A stretch of DNA of 64,000 nt, from contig DASZZM010000056.1 in assembly GCA_035544895.1 (NCBI GenBank), positions 76,679 through 140,678 on the forward strand, written 5' to 3'. The stretch comes from JASLEW01 sp035544895 (GTDB taxonomy: Bacteria > Acidobacteriota > Thermoanaerobaculia > Multivoradales > UBA5704). Positions within the stretch are counted from its first letter, which is position 1. Every line of letters starts with the position of its first letter. Both the position numbers and the translations under genes were made by a program. The notes beneath the pieces are model-generated. The model searched no databases and was not told where the DNA came from. It saw only the letters and a program-made list of their open reading frames with translations. This document shows, piece by piece, positions 42,145 through 50,918 of this stretch.

Positions 42145-43190
42145 AGAGCCCGCTCTCGAGCGCCGCCACGGCGCGCCCCGCGCCGCCGCCGCTGGGCCGC
42201 AGGCTGCTCGCGGTGGTGGCATTCGGCGGCAACGCCCTGCTGCGCCCGGAGGACGACGGCACAGTCGAGGAGCAGCTCCAGCGCGCCGAGGACGCGGCGG
42301 CCTGGCTGGCCGATTTCGCCCGGCGCGGCCACGACCTGGTGGTGGTGCATGGCAACGGCCCGCAGGTCGGCCAGGTGATGATCCAGATGGAAGAGGCGGC
42401 GACCAAGATCCCGCCGGGCACTCTGGACGTGGGCGTGGCCCAGACCGAGGGCGCCATGGGTTATCTGCTCGAGCTCGCCCTGCGCAACCGGCTGAACGCC
42501 GAGCGCCTCGCGCGCGAGGTTTCAACCCTCCTGTCGCTGGTCGTGGTGGACCCTGACGACCCCGGCTTCGCAAGCCCGAGCAAGCCGGTCGGTCCCTTCT
42601 TCTCGCGCTACCGGGCTCACGCGCTCGCGCTCCACCACGGCTGGCGGATGGTGGAGGACGCCGGGCGCGGCTGGCGCCGCATCGTCGCCTCGCCGCGCCC
42701 GCTCGAGATCCTGGGCGTGGCGGCGATCTCCGACCTCCTGGCGCGCGGCAACCTGGTGATCGCCGCCGGCGGCGGCGGCATCCCGGTGGTGCGCGGGAGC
42801 GACGGCAGGCTGTCCGGGGTCGAGGCGGTGATCGACAAGGACCGCACCTCCTCGCTGCTGGCGCGCGAGCTCGCGGCCGAGCTGTTCATCCTGCTGACCG
42901 GCGTGCCGCAGGTGATGAAGAGCTTCGGCAGAAAGAGCCAGGAGGCCCTGCCCGTGCTGACCCTCGCCGAGGCCCGCCGCCTGCTGCGGCGCGGTCAGTT
43001 CCCGGAAGGCAGCATGGGACCGAAGGTCGAGGCCGCCATCGAGTTCGTCGCCGCGACCGGCCGCCGCGCCCTGATCACCGACATCACCCACCTGCCCGCC
43101 GCACTGGCCGGCGAAAGCGGCACAGCGGTCGTCCCCGATCCGCCCGCCCAGTCCCGGCGGCAGTCGTCAGGAGCGCGGCAGGCGGGGTAG
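42141..43190 (+). CDS. arcC: Carbamate kinase
   Basis: 349 residues with an extra N-terminal tail of about 25. Amino-acid-kinase motifs: AFGGNALLRPED near 30, VVHGNGPQVGQVMIQME, IAAGGGGIPVV, AVIDKDRTSSLLA and GSMGPKVEAAIEF. It transfers carbamoyl phosphate to ADP, making ATP in the arginine deiminase pathway. It starts at GTG 42141, overlapping the arcA stop. The C-terminal 20 residues (PPAQSRRQSSGARQAG) are outside the family consensus. Confidence 0.92.
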   Translation: MKSPLSSAATARPAPPPLGRRLLAVVAFGGNALLRPEDDGTVEEQLQRAEDAAAWLADFARRGHDLVVVHGNGPQVGQVMIQMEEAATKIPPGTLDVGVAQTEGAMGYLLELALRNRLNAERLAREVSTLLSLVVVDPDDPGFASPSKPVGPFFSRYRAHALALHHGWRMVEDAGRGWRRIVASPRPLEILGVAAISDLLARGNLVIAAGGGGIPVVRGSDGRLSGVEAVIDKDRTSSLLARELAAELFILLTGVPQVMKSFGRKSQEALPVLTLAEARRLLRRGQFPEGSMGPKVEAAIEFVAATGRRALITDITHLPAALAGESGTAVVPDPPAQSRRQSSGARQAG

Positions 43191-43208
43191 CACCGGCCCC
43201 GGCCGGAG

Positions 43209-43601
43209 TTAGTGGTAGCCGGCCGCGCTCGCCTCTTGCTGGCGCATCGTGTGGGCGACGATCTTGCCGTTCTCCAGCTTGATCACCTGATCCCCCAGCT
43301 TGTAATACCGGTCGTCGTGGCTGATGACGACAACGGCCTTCCGGCGTTGCCGCAAGCTGCTCAGGATCTCGGTGTAGAAGATCTCCTTGAACACCGGGTC
43401 CTGATCCGCGGCCCATTCGTCGAACAGGTAGATCGGCCGATCTTCGAGGTATGCCGTCAACAGGGCGAGCCTCTTGCGCTGCCCCTGGGAGAGGTCGACG
43501 GTCGAGAACTGACCGCTTTTCACCTCCACCTCCCGATCGAGCTGCAGGCGGACCAGGTACTCCTGCGCCTTGCGGTCGAGCTCGGCATGGTCGAGGCCAA
43601 G
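43209..43601 (-). pseudogene. 3' remnant of a cyclic-peptide (SyrD-type) ABC exporter
   Basis: About 130 residues of the C-terminal ATPase half: ABC signature DLSQGQRKRLALLTAYL, Walker B IYLFDEWAADQDP, and the switch VVISHDDRYYKLGDQVIKLENG. The DEWAADQDP wording is characteristic of cyclic-peptide exporters in NRPS clusters. The membrane domain and Walker A are missing. Homology stops abruptly at about 43601, where a fragment of an NRPS on the other strand begins. Probably non-functional. Confidence 0.8.
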
Positions 43602-43603
43602 GC

Positions 43604-43708
43604 GACCGCGTCGAGCTGGAGCTCGCCGCGATCTGGGAGGGCCTCCTCGGTCTCCAATCCATCGGGATGAGCGAGGACAACCCCCTGATCGCCCTGCGCA
43701 ACGAGTGA
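43604..43708 (+). pseudogene. Remnant of an NRPS carrier domain
   Basis: DRVELELAAIWEGLLGLQSIG followed by MSEDNPLIALRNE and a stop. The first part is the opening helix of a peptidyl-carrier domain (normally LAAIWxxLLGLxxIGxxDNFF). The phosphopantetheine serine motif is absent. Its 5' side ends where the exporter remnant begins, consistent with a single deletion between two formerly divergent genes. Confidence 0.6.
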
Positions 43709-43771
43709 AGCGGGCGCGCGGGCGCGGGTCGCGGCGGCGCCGGCTCATCCGCGGCTTGCGGCGTTGGCTCA

Positions 43772-45019
43772 TCAGCGGCTTGCGCCGCCGGGGCCGAGAG
43801 CCCTCTCGACGACCCTCCCCAGGCGCTCGATTCCCTCGGCGATCTGGTCGGGAGGACAGGTCGTAAAGCAGAGGCGCAAGCAGTGATCCGCGTGGCGGCT
43901 GCCGCCCACCGCGAAGACTTCCCCTGGGCTGAAGGCAACGCCCTCGCTTGTGATCGCCTCCTCCAGCAGCGCCGCCGCGTCGATCTCGCGCGGCAGCTCC
44001 ACCCAGATGAACATGCCGCTCCGCGGCCGGGTCCAGCGCACGCTCGGCGGCAGCGCGGCCGCCAGGCATCCGAGCATCACGTCGCGGCGGCGGCGGTATT
44101 CGGCGCGCACCATCTCCAGGTGCGCGGCAAGACCGCCGGCCTCGAGGTAGGCGGAGATGATCCGCTGACTCAGCGACGGGGTATCGAGGTCGGCGGCGTG
44201 TTTGAGTACCGAGAGTTGCGGGACCAGCTCCTCGGGGACGACCATCCAGCCGGCGCGCAGAGCGGGCGCGAGGATCTTCGAGAAGGACCCGAGGTAGAAC
44301 GCCCAGGAGCCGTCGAGCGCCCGCAACGGCGGCGGCGGCGCCTCGCCGTAGTAGAGCAGGCCATAGGCGTCGTCCTCGACCACCGGAAAAGCGAAGTCGC
44401 GAGCCAGCTCGATCAGGCGGCGGCGCGTCCCGGCGCTCTGGCTGACGCCGAGCGGGTTGTGGCCGTCGGGAATGGTGTAGAGCATGGCCGGCCGCATTCC
44501 GCCCTCCAGCCACCTCTCCACGGCCGACACCTGCAATCCCGTCTCCGGGTCGGTGGGCACGGTGAGCAGCCTCGGCGCACGCCCCCGCAGCGCCAGCTGG
44601 ATGCCTTCGTAGACCGTCTCCTCGAGCAGCACGTGGTCGCCGCTCTCGACCAGCAGGCGGGCCAGCAGGTCCATGCCCTGCTGGGCTCCGGAAGTCAAGA
44701 ACACCTGCTCCGGGCCACATTCGACGCCGCGCGCCGCCATCAGGTCCACGATCTGGCGGCGCAGCGGCGCGTAGGATACGGCGTACTGTAGCGCCGCTGG
44801 CAGCCCCGGCAGCACGCGCCCCTGCGCCGCCGCCAGCTCGTGCACCGGCAAGAGCTCCAGAGCCGGGAGGCCTACGGCAAAGGAGATCACTCCAGGTCGC
44901 GACGCCCGCTCGAGGATCTCGCGCAGCCGCGCCGTGCCACCGTCCGCCTTGGGCCCCACGCGATGGCTGCGGTAGCCGCTGCCGGACGGCCCGGCCGCCC
45001 ATGTCTGTGTCGGTGGCAT
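43772..45019 (-). CDS. PLP-dependent aminotransferase (MocR/2-aminoadipate type)
   Basis: 415 residues. Fold type I features: the Lys in YLGSFSKILAPALRAGW, VVEDDAYGLLYYG, PDGHNPLG and the C-terminal GMFIWVELP. It resembles LysN-type aminotransferases and the catalytic half of MocR proteins, but no GntR DNA-binding domain precedes it. Substrates could be aromatic or 2-aminoadipate-like amino acids. The final codons overlap a short imperfect tandem repeat (about 43738-43785). It is divergent from the VioD-like gene at 45278. Confidence 0.83.
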   Translation of the reverse strand: MPPTQTWAAGPSGSGYRSHRVGPKADGGTARLREILERASRPGVISFAVGLPALELLPVHELAAAQGRVLPGLPAALQYAVSYAPLRRQIVDLMAARGVECGPEQVFLTSGAQQGMDLLARLLVESGDHVLLEETVYEGIQLALRGRAPRLLTVPTDPETGLQVSAVERWLEGGMRPAMLYTIPDGHNPLGVSQSAGTRRRLIELARDFAFPVVEDDAYGLLYYGEAPPPPLRALDGSWAFYLGSFSKILAPALRAGWMVVPEELVPQLSVLKHAADLDTPSLSQRIISAYLEAGGLAAHLEMVRAEYRRRRDVMLGCLAAALPPSVRWTRPRSGMFIWVELPREIDAAALLEEAITSEGVAFSPGEVFAVGGSRHADHCLRLCFTTCPPDQIAEGIERLGRVVERALGPGGASR

Positions 45020-45277
45020 CGCGTGATCTCCGGCGCTCCCAGCTCACATTTTTCAGAACTGCCTATATCAAGAAGTCTAGCCCGACTCGGCGGCTATTTC
45101 CTTTCCAAACGGGCGGACAGCCGGGGTTGGGCGGCCGGCGATCCATAGCCTTTCGTTGCATGCTGTAGTTTCGTTGCCAATTTCGCCGCGTCGCCCAGGC
45201 GGGATCTGCGGCCCGCCGTCCCTGCTCGGTCCCGCTTCAGCGCAGAGCGGCACTTCACTAGGAGCAGGAGAACGCCT

Positions 45278-46486
45278 ATGCCGATCGAGGGCCCGGCTTC
45301 TGAGCATCGACAGCGGGAAAAGTTTCAGCCAGCCTTGCTCGAGCGCTGGATGCGGGAGTTTTACTTTTCCGTCGAGATCGACATCGGCAGCAGCGGCGTC
45401 GAGGATTACTCGATGGAGGACCTGTGCCGTCTCCTCGATTTCTCGCCCGAGGAGCTGCGCTCCGTCGTCTTCCGAGACAGCATGACGCTCGGCGGCCTCG
45501 GCCTGCGGGAGGCGCTCGCCGATCGATTCCTGGATGGAGACGTCGCGCGCGTGATGGCGACTCATGGATCGAGCGAGGCGAACTTCCTTCTCACCCATGC
45601 CCTGGTCTCGCCCGGCGACGAGATCGTGGTCCTCGATCCCCTCTACCAGCAGCTCTACGCCATCGCCGAAGCGCTGGGCTGCCGCCTGCGGCGCTGGCCT
45701 CTGCGCTTCGATCGCGGGTACCGGCCGGACCTCGACGACCTGCACGCTCTGCTCAACGAGCGGACGCGGATGGTGGTGGTTAACTTTCCGCACAACCCGA
45801 CCGGTGCCGCGGTGACGCCGCTCGAGCTGACGGCGGTGGTCGAAGCGGCCTCCAAGGTCGGCGCCTACCTCGTGTGGGACTGCGCCCTGGCCGAGCTGAG
45901 CTATGAGACGCCTCCGATCTCGCAGCCCAGGCTGCTCGAATACGACAGGGCGGTTTCCCTCGGGACGATGTCCAAGGCGTACGGACTGCCGGGACTCCGT
46001 GTCGGGTGGTGCCTGGCGGCGCCGTCCGTCCTGGAGCGCATGGTCGAGGTACGCGACTACGTCACTCTCGCCCTGTCTCCCCTGGTCGAGTGGATCGCGG
46101 AGCGGGCCATCCGCTCGGGAGACCTGCTGGTCGGCCCCCGGCTTGCCCAGGCGCGAAGGAACCGCGACCTCGTCGCCGCCTGGGTCGAGGAGCAAGGCGA
46201 CCGCGTCCGCTGGGTCGCGCCCTGGGGCGGAGTCACCGCTTTTCCGCGCCTGGACCTCGAGGACAGCGAGCCCTTTTGCCGCAGGCTGGGCGAAAAGCAC
46301 GGCGTCATGCTCGTGCCGGGCAACTGTTTCTCCAGCCCCGCGCACGTCCGGCTCGGGTTCGGCGGCCCCACAGCCCTCCTCGCGGAGGGGCTGCGGCGTC
46401 TGTCGGCCTGCCTCGAGGAGTACATCGAAGAACCGGTTCTCCACCGCGCTGCGCGCGCGTGCTCCATGGCTGAGGAAGCGACGTGA
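45278..46486 (+). CDS. Capreomycidine-synthase-like PLP enzyme (VioD family)
   Basis: 402 residues. The N-terminus (LERWMREFYFSVEIDIGSSG, VEDYSMEDLCRLLDF), the centre (ATHGSSEANFLLTHAL; LDPLYQQLYAIAEALGCRLR; VNFPHNPTGAAVTP) and LGTMSKAYGLPGLRVGWCLA with the PLP Lys follow the VioD pattern closely. VioD cyclises 3-hydroxyarginine to capreomycidine in viomycin biosynthesis. An arginine deiminase, other PLP enzymes and a CmlA-like hydroxylase nearby fit a non-proteinogenic amino-acid locus. Activity is inferred by family; a related arginine aminotransferase is possible. Confidence 0.78.
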   Translation: MPIEGPASEHRQREKFQPALLERWMREFYFSVEIDIGSSGVEDYSMEDLCRLLDFSPEELRSVVFRDSMTLGGLGLREALADRFLDGDVARVMATHGSSEANFLLTHALVSPGDEIVVLDPLYQQLYAIAEALGCRLRRWPLRFDRGYRPDLDDLHALLNERTRMVVVNFPHNPTGAAVTPLELTAVVEAASKVGAYLVWDCALAELSYETPPISQPRLLEYDRAVSLGTMSKAYGLPGLRVGWCLAAPSVLERMVEVRDYVTLALSPLVEWIAERAIRSGDLLVGPRLAQARRNRDLVAAWVEEQGDRVRWVAPWGGVTAFPRLDLEDSEPFCRRLGEKHGVMLVPGNCFSSPAHVRLGFGGPTALLAEGLRRLSACLEEYIEEPVLHRAARACSMAEEAT

Positions 46487-46589
46487 TGGCCGAGAAGCCG
46501 CGGGTGCCCTAGTGGCTCGTCTCGGAGGCTCGCGTCATCAGTCCTAGCCCCTATTTCTCACGGGCACGGGTGTCTGGAGGCAATGGAGT

Positions 46590-48185
46590 ATGAGCGACGA
46601 GGTCTACCTGAGGCCCAACGTCCTGGCCGAGCCCCTGGTGTGCAACTGGTACGCCTGGACCCACCTCATCCAGCCGGCCACCGCCGGCCGCAACATCGTC
46701 GACCGCCACCTGAGCATCATGAAGTCATTCGTCCAGGCGCCGCAGGTGCACCTGGCCGCCACTCGCAACCCGGCCATGCTCGGCGGACCCTTCATCAGCC
46801 ATGGCCCGGAGCGGGTCAAGGACATCAAGGCGCTTCTGGAGCGAACCCTGGTCGACCAGGCCCAACTCATCGTCCTGGCCCGCGCCATCAAGGAGCTCGA
46901 CGATCTGCTGCGCGTCGAGGCCCAGGGCTTCTCGCTCGAGCCGCTCTACTGCAAGGTGCCCGAGCCGCTGCGCGGCTTCGTCGAGCTGGTCTACGACCTC
47001 AACCACCACCCCTCGTTCCGGCTGATCGAGCCGCTGCTGTACGAGAGCTTCTATTACGACACCTCGCTCCAGACCTTCGCGCTGACCCTGATCGAAGGGG
47101 ACAAGGACCGCCCGTTCGTGCTCAGCACGCCGCGGCTGGCGGAGGAGGGGTTGCTGTTCGTCCGCCGGCCGTTCCATCACGAGGGCATCGACGTGCTGTT
47201 CGGCATGAAGCGGCGGCCGCGGCCCTATGGTTCCATCAAGGAGCTGCTGGGAATCGAGGACGGCGACGAGCCGCTGTTCCGCACTTTCTTCACCACGGAG
47301 GCGCCGGTCCCTTATGCGCACTACCAGGGCACCGGTATGCGCACCCGCTACTTCGGGCACGCCTGCATCCTGGTCGAGGGCAAGGGGGTCAGCATCCTCT
47401 CCGACCCGGTGCTGTCGTACGAGTACCACGCCGACCTGCCGCGCTACACCTATTCCGACCTGCCGGACCGCATCGATTACGTCGTCATCACCCACAACCA
47501 TCAGGACCACGTGCTGCTCGAGACGCTGCTCCAGCTGCGCCACAAGATCGGCGCCGTCGTCGTCCCGCGGGGCGGCGGGGGCGGACTGCAAGATCCGTCG
47601 CTCAAGCTGGTGCTCAAGCGGATCGGCTTTCCCAACGTGATCGAGATCGACGAGATGGAGACGATCGAGATCGAGGGAGGAACGCTGACCGGCCTGCCGT
47701 TCATGGGCGAGCACAGCGACCTCGACATTCGCACCAAGATGACCTACCTGGTGCGCCTGGGCAGAGGCAGCGCGCTGCTCGCCGCCGATTCGTGCAACGT
47801 CGAGCCCAAGATCTACGAGAACGTGCAGCACATCGTCGGCGACGTCGACGTCCTCTTCCTCGGCATGGAGTGCGACGGCGCGCCGCTCTCCTGGCTCTAC
47901 GGCCCCTTGCTGACCCGGCCTCTCGACCGCAAGGTGGATCACTCGCGCCGCCTCTCCGGCTCGAACTACGAGCGCGGCATCGATATCGTCAACCGCTTTC
48001 GCTGCAAGGAGGCATACGTCTATGCCATGGGCATGGAGCCATGGCTCAAGTACATCATGGCCAAGGATTACACCCCCGACTCCGATCCGATCATCGCCTC
48101 CAACCGGCTGATCGAGGACTGCCGGGCCCGCGGCATTGTCGCCGAGCGGCTCTACGGAGAGAAGGAGATCGCCATCGCGTTGTGA
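46590..48185 (+). CDS. CmlA-like diiron beta-hydroxylase (metallo-beta-lactamase fold)
   Basis: 531 residues, the length of CmlA. The N-terminal half has no enzyme motif but the wording CNWYAWTHLIQPATAGRNIVDRHLSIM is that of CmlA-type proteins. The C-terminal half is a metallo-hydrolase fold with TRYFGHACILVEGKG and the HxHxDH site (HNHQDH, 302-307). CmlA hydroxylates the beta carbon of an aminoacyl group held on an NRPS carrier. Here the NRPS is only a remnant (43604), so the enzyme is orphaned or acts with a synthetase elsewhere. A plausible RBS (GGAGG) precedes it. Confidence 0.75.
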   Translation: MSDEVYLRPNVLAEPLVCNWYAWTHLIQPATAGRNIVDRHLSIMKSFVQAPQVHLAATRNPAMLGGPFISHGPERVKDIKALLERTLVDQAQLIVLARAIKELDDLLRVEAQGFSLEPLYCKVPEPLRGFVELVYDLNHHPSFRLIEPLLYESFYYDTSLQTFALTLIEGDKDRPFVLSTPRLAEEGLLFVRRPFHHEGIDVLFGMKRRPRPYGSIKELLGIEDGDEPLFRTFFTTEAPVPYAHYQGTGMRTRYFGHACILVEGKGVSILSDPVLSYEYHADLPRYTYSDLPDRIDYVVITHNHQDHVLLETLLQLRHKIGAVVVPRGGGGGLQDPSLKLVLKRIGFPNVIEIDEMETIEIEGGTLTGLPFMGEHSDLDIRTKMTYLVRLGRGSALLAADSCNVEPKIYENVQHIVGDVDVLFLGMECDGAPLSWLYGPLLTRPLDRKVDHSRRLSGSNYERGIDIVNRFRCKEAYVYAMGMEPWLKYIMAKDYTPDSDPIIASNRLIEDCRARGIVAERLYGEKEIAIAL

Positions 48186-48650
48186 GCTGCAGGCCGGCCG
48201 GCCCACTTCGTCCGATCGGGACGCGGTGACGAGCTACGGCGAGGACGCGGCACTGGAGGGCCGCTACGGGAGTCCCCCGGTCAGCCACCTGGACTTGCTG
48301 CGCATCCTCGGGGCGGTGCGGTGAGCGATCCACGGCCGATCTCCCGCCGGCCGGGTCGCGACGAAGCGGCCGTCATGGAGCAGGCGCGGTCCACCTCCGC
48401 GGCCGTCCGCCCCGGCCGTGCGCGCCGCCTTGCCCGGCGCGCCGGCGGCGCCAGCGCCGGGCTCGCGGCTCCCCGCCGTTCGAGTACCTCGCGCTGCGCA
48501 CCACCCCGGCGCCCTGGCGGGCGGTGCCGCTGCTGCCCGGACCGGCGGTCGACGCGCTGCGGCTGGTGCCGGCCGGGGGACCAGGCGGCGCCGCCGGCCG
48601 CCTTTGACCGCCGGCGCCAGGCAGCGCTGGGCACGATGGCGAAAGCCGAC
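48186..48650. other. Decayed, gene-poor stretch after the CmlA-like gene
   Basis: Two short plus-strand readings overlap as GTGA (48226-48324, then from 48321). A third frame around 48478-48607 gives PFEYLALRTTPAPWRAVPLL and then stops. None has a recognisable domain and the frame breaks suggest decay. No RNA gene is visible. Confidence 0.3.
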
Positions 48651-49162
48651 TCAGTCCTCGACCTGATGCGCGATTCGCCGCTGGTCGCGCTGCGCGGGCG
48701 TTCGCTTGCCAATCCGCCTGCCGGCGTGGTCCTCCGCAAGCGCGGTCAGGTCCGCGAGCACCGGCGGCCTCGAGCAGCGTGAGCAGCTCGTCGCGGGCAC
48801 GCATGCGGGGCCACGGTGGCGTTGATGTCGTTGCGGCTGCGCGCCACGTGAGCGGCCCCGCCCACCGCGCCGCCAAGGCGCCGGATATAGTGCTGCTCGT
48901 AGAGCCAGTAGAGGCCCCGGTGCGGCTCCTCGGGGTCGAGCACGGGTTCGCCGCGGCGGACTCGCCCCGCCAGCTCGCCATGGACGGCCAGGAGCTGCGC
49001 CGCGGCGGGCCTTGGCAGGATGCCCCGCGCGGCGAGCATGAGGACGTGCGCGGCGTCGATGCGCAGCAAGTAGGGAAGGACCGACTTCCGGTCTTGACGG
49101 AAGGCGGGCTCGTAGAGGAGCTCGAACAACAACGGGTTTGGCGGCAGGGAGAGTCTTCCCAT
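48651..49162 (-). pseudogene. Frameshifted argininosuccinate lyase-like gene remnant
   Basis: From ATG 49162 one frame reads YEPAFRQDRKSVLPYLLRIDAAHVL, then HRGLYWLYEQHYIRRLG and SRNDINATV, the argininosuccinate-lyase family's early signature. Near 48815 the reading shifts to RMRARDELLTLLEA, and near 48775 to PVLADLTALAEDHAGR, before a stop at 48651. The GYTHLQ and catalytic GSSxMPxKxN regions are missing. Two shifts plus truncation mean it is dead. It sits among arginine genes, so the original locus may have handled argininosuccinate or an analogue. Confidence 0.75.
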
Positions 49163-49280
49163 GGCTGTCGCACTTCTTCTGTGCCGGGCGGGTCTCCGAT
49201 CGTCCCGGCGAGGATAGCAGGGCTGGCCGCGCGGGGGCGGTGGAGTAGGAAGAGGCCGGGCCCTGGCGACTGGAGGTGAC

Positions 49281-50267
49281 ATGTCTGTGCGCCATTTCAT
49301 TTCCATTCATGACCTGACCGCGGCGGAGGTCGCGGGGCTGTTCGGGCTTGCCGCCGAGGTCAAGGCGCGGCCGGAGAGGCACGCCGCGGCGCTGGCGCGC
49401 AAGAGCCTGGGGATGATCTTCGAGAAGTCCTCGACGCGGACGCGGGTCAGCTTCGAGGCCGGCATGACACAGCTCGGCGGCCATGCCCTGTTCCTGTCGA
49501 GCCGCGACATCCAGCTCGGCCGCGGCGAGCCGATCGCGGACACGGCGCGCGTGCTGTCGCGCTACGTGGACGGCTTGATGGCACGCACGTTCGCGCACCA
49601 GACCGTGCTCGACCTCGCCCGCTTCGGCAGCGTGCCGGTGATCAACGGGCTGACCGACGACCTGCACCCGTGCCAGGCGCTGGCCGACTATTTCACCTTG
49701 AGCGAGATCTTCGGCAACCTGGCAGGGCGCAAGATCGCCTACGTTGGCGACGGCAACAACATGGCGCACTCGCTGCTCTTCGGCGCCGCCAAGGTCGGAA
49801 TGGACATAGCCGTCGCCTCGCCGCCCGGCTACGAGGTCAAGCCGCGCTATGCGGCGCTGGCGCTGGCGGATGCCCTGGCCGCCGGCACGCGCATCGAGCT
49901 CACCCGTGACCCGCGCGCGGCGGTGGCGGGCGCTTCTTGCGTTTACACCGACGTATGGGCCTCGATGGGACAGGAGGCCGAGGCCGGCGAACGCCTGCGG
50001 GCCTTCCATGGATACACGGTGGACGGGGCGCTGATGGCCGCGGCGGAGCCGGAAGCGGTCTTCCTCCACTGCCTGCCCGCCCATCGCGGCGAAGAGGTCG
50101 CCGCCGAGGTGGCCGACGGCCCGCAGAGCCGCATCTTCGACCAGGCCGAGAACCGCCTGCACGCCCAGAAGGCCCTCCTCCTCTGGCTGCTCGGCGGCAT
50201 GGCTCTGGGCGCTCTGGGCGCTCTGGGCGCGCTGGGCGCGCCGAGCGGCCCGCCCCCCGCGCGCTGA
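49281..50267 (+). CDS. argF: Ornithine carbamoyltransferase
   Basis: About 328 residues. The carbamoyl-phosphate loop is FEKSSTRTRVSFE, with LFLSSRDIQLGRGEP, MARTFAHQTV, NGLTDDLHPCQALADYFT and the ornithine Cys in FLHCLPAHRGEEV. It joins carbamoyl phosphate and ornithine, either for arginine synthesis or in reverse in the deiminase pathway with arcA/arcC nearby. After the last conserved block (NRLHAQKALLLWLL) there is a low-complexity tail from nine-base repeats (ALGALGALGA), absent from relatives. A GGAGG lies just before the ATG. Confidence 0.92.
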   Translation: MSVRHFISIHDLTAAEVAGLFGLAAEVKARPERHAAALARKSLGMIFEKSSTRTRVSFEAGMTQLGGHALFLSSRDIQLGRGEPIADTARVLSRYVDGLMARTFAHQTVLDLARFGSVPVINGLTDDLHPCQALADYFTLSEIFGNLAGRKIAYVGDGNNMAHSLLFGAAKVGMDIAVASPPGYEVKPRYAALALADALAAGTRIELTRDPRAAVAGASCVYTDVWASMGQEAEAGERLRAFHGYTVDGALMAAAEPEAVFLHCLPAHRGEEVAAEVADGPQSRIFDQAENRLHAQKALLLWLLGGMALGALGALGALGAPSGPPPAR

Positions 50268-50340
50268 CGGGCTGGAGCTCCCTCGGCGTGGCGCGGCTCC
50301 GCCGAGAGTGCTGATCTGCGCGTCGTCGAATCTTTCCCGG

Positions 50341-50895
50341 TCAGCTCCGGCCGAGCTCGCGCAGGAGGTTCCGCCAGGCGCGGCCGCGGTGGCTGCGGGC
50401 GTCTTTCTCGGCGCCGCCGAGCTCGCCGAAAGTGCGCGACTCGCCCTCTGGGAGGAAGACCGGGTCCCAGCCGAAGCCCTGGCTGCCGCGCGCGGGCAGG
50501 ACGAGAGCGCCTTCCGCCGTGCCCTCGGCGACGACGCTGCGCGCGGCGTCGCGGTAGAGCAGGGCGCAGTGCGCGACCGCACGGGAGTCGCCCAGCGCCA
50601 GGGCGGTGCGCGCGATCCCCTCGGCCCCCGCGGCTGCCAGCATCCACTTGACCAGCGGCCCGGGAAAGCCGCCGAGGACCGGCAGGTCGAGCCCCGCTTC
50701 CTCGACCACCAGCGGCCGGCCGAGGCGGCGCCAGGCCTCTTCGCCCTTGTGGCGCAGGACTTCGAGGAGATCGAGCGATTGGAGCTCCGGCAGGTCGATC
50801 TCCACCGCCTCGATCTCGAATCCGGCCAGCCGCCGCGCCTCGGCGAGCTTGCCAGGGTTGGCGGTGACCAGGACGAAAGCCGGCAGCGGAGTCAT
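50341..50895 (-). CDS. rdgB: Non-canonical purine NTP pyrophosphatase (RdgB/HAM1 family)
   Basis: 184 residues. VLVTANPGKLAEARRLAG is the nucleotide-binding start, VVEEAGLDLPVLGGFPGPLVKWML holds the catalytic acidic stretch, and GWDPVFLPEGESRTFGEL the base-recognition loop. It hydrolyses ITP/XTP and dITP to cleanse nucleotide pools. The canonical SGL motif reads AGL here, a minor variation. ATG 50895 fits the family start. It is last in a minus-strand run with coaE, folD and ubiE. Confidence 0.87.
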   Translation of the reverse strand: MTPLPAFVLVTANPGKLAEARRLAGFEIEAVEIDLPELQSLDLLEVLRHKGEEAWRRLGRPLVVEEAGLDLPVLGGFPGPLVKWMLAAAGAEGIARTALALGDSRAVAHCALLYRDAARSVVAEGTAEGALVLPARGSQGFGWDPVFLPEGESRTFGELGGAEKDARSHRGRAWRNLLRELGRS

Positions 50896-50918
50896 CGGGC
50901 TGACACGCCCCCGACCTC

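Noticed and set aside
43648..43672. GGTCTCCAATCCATCGGGATG considered as another copy of the dispersed repeat
   Set aside because: The resemblance to AATCTATCGGATC is short; the reading belongs to the NRPS carrier remnant and none of the other modules is present.
43738..43785. Short tandem repeat (GGCTCATC, GCGGCTTGCG units) considered as a CRISPR or attachment site
   Set aside because: There are only two imperfect copies without spacers, and they overlap the end of the aminotransferase gene.
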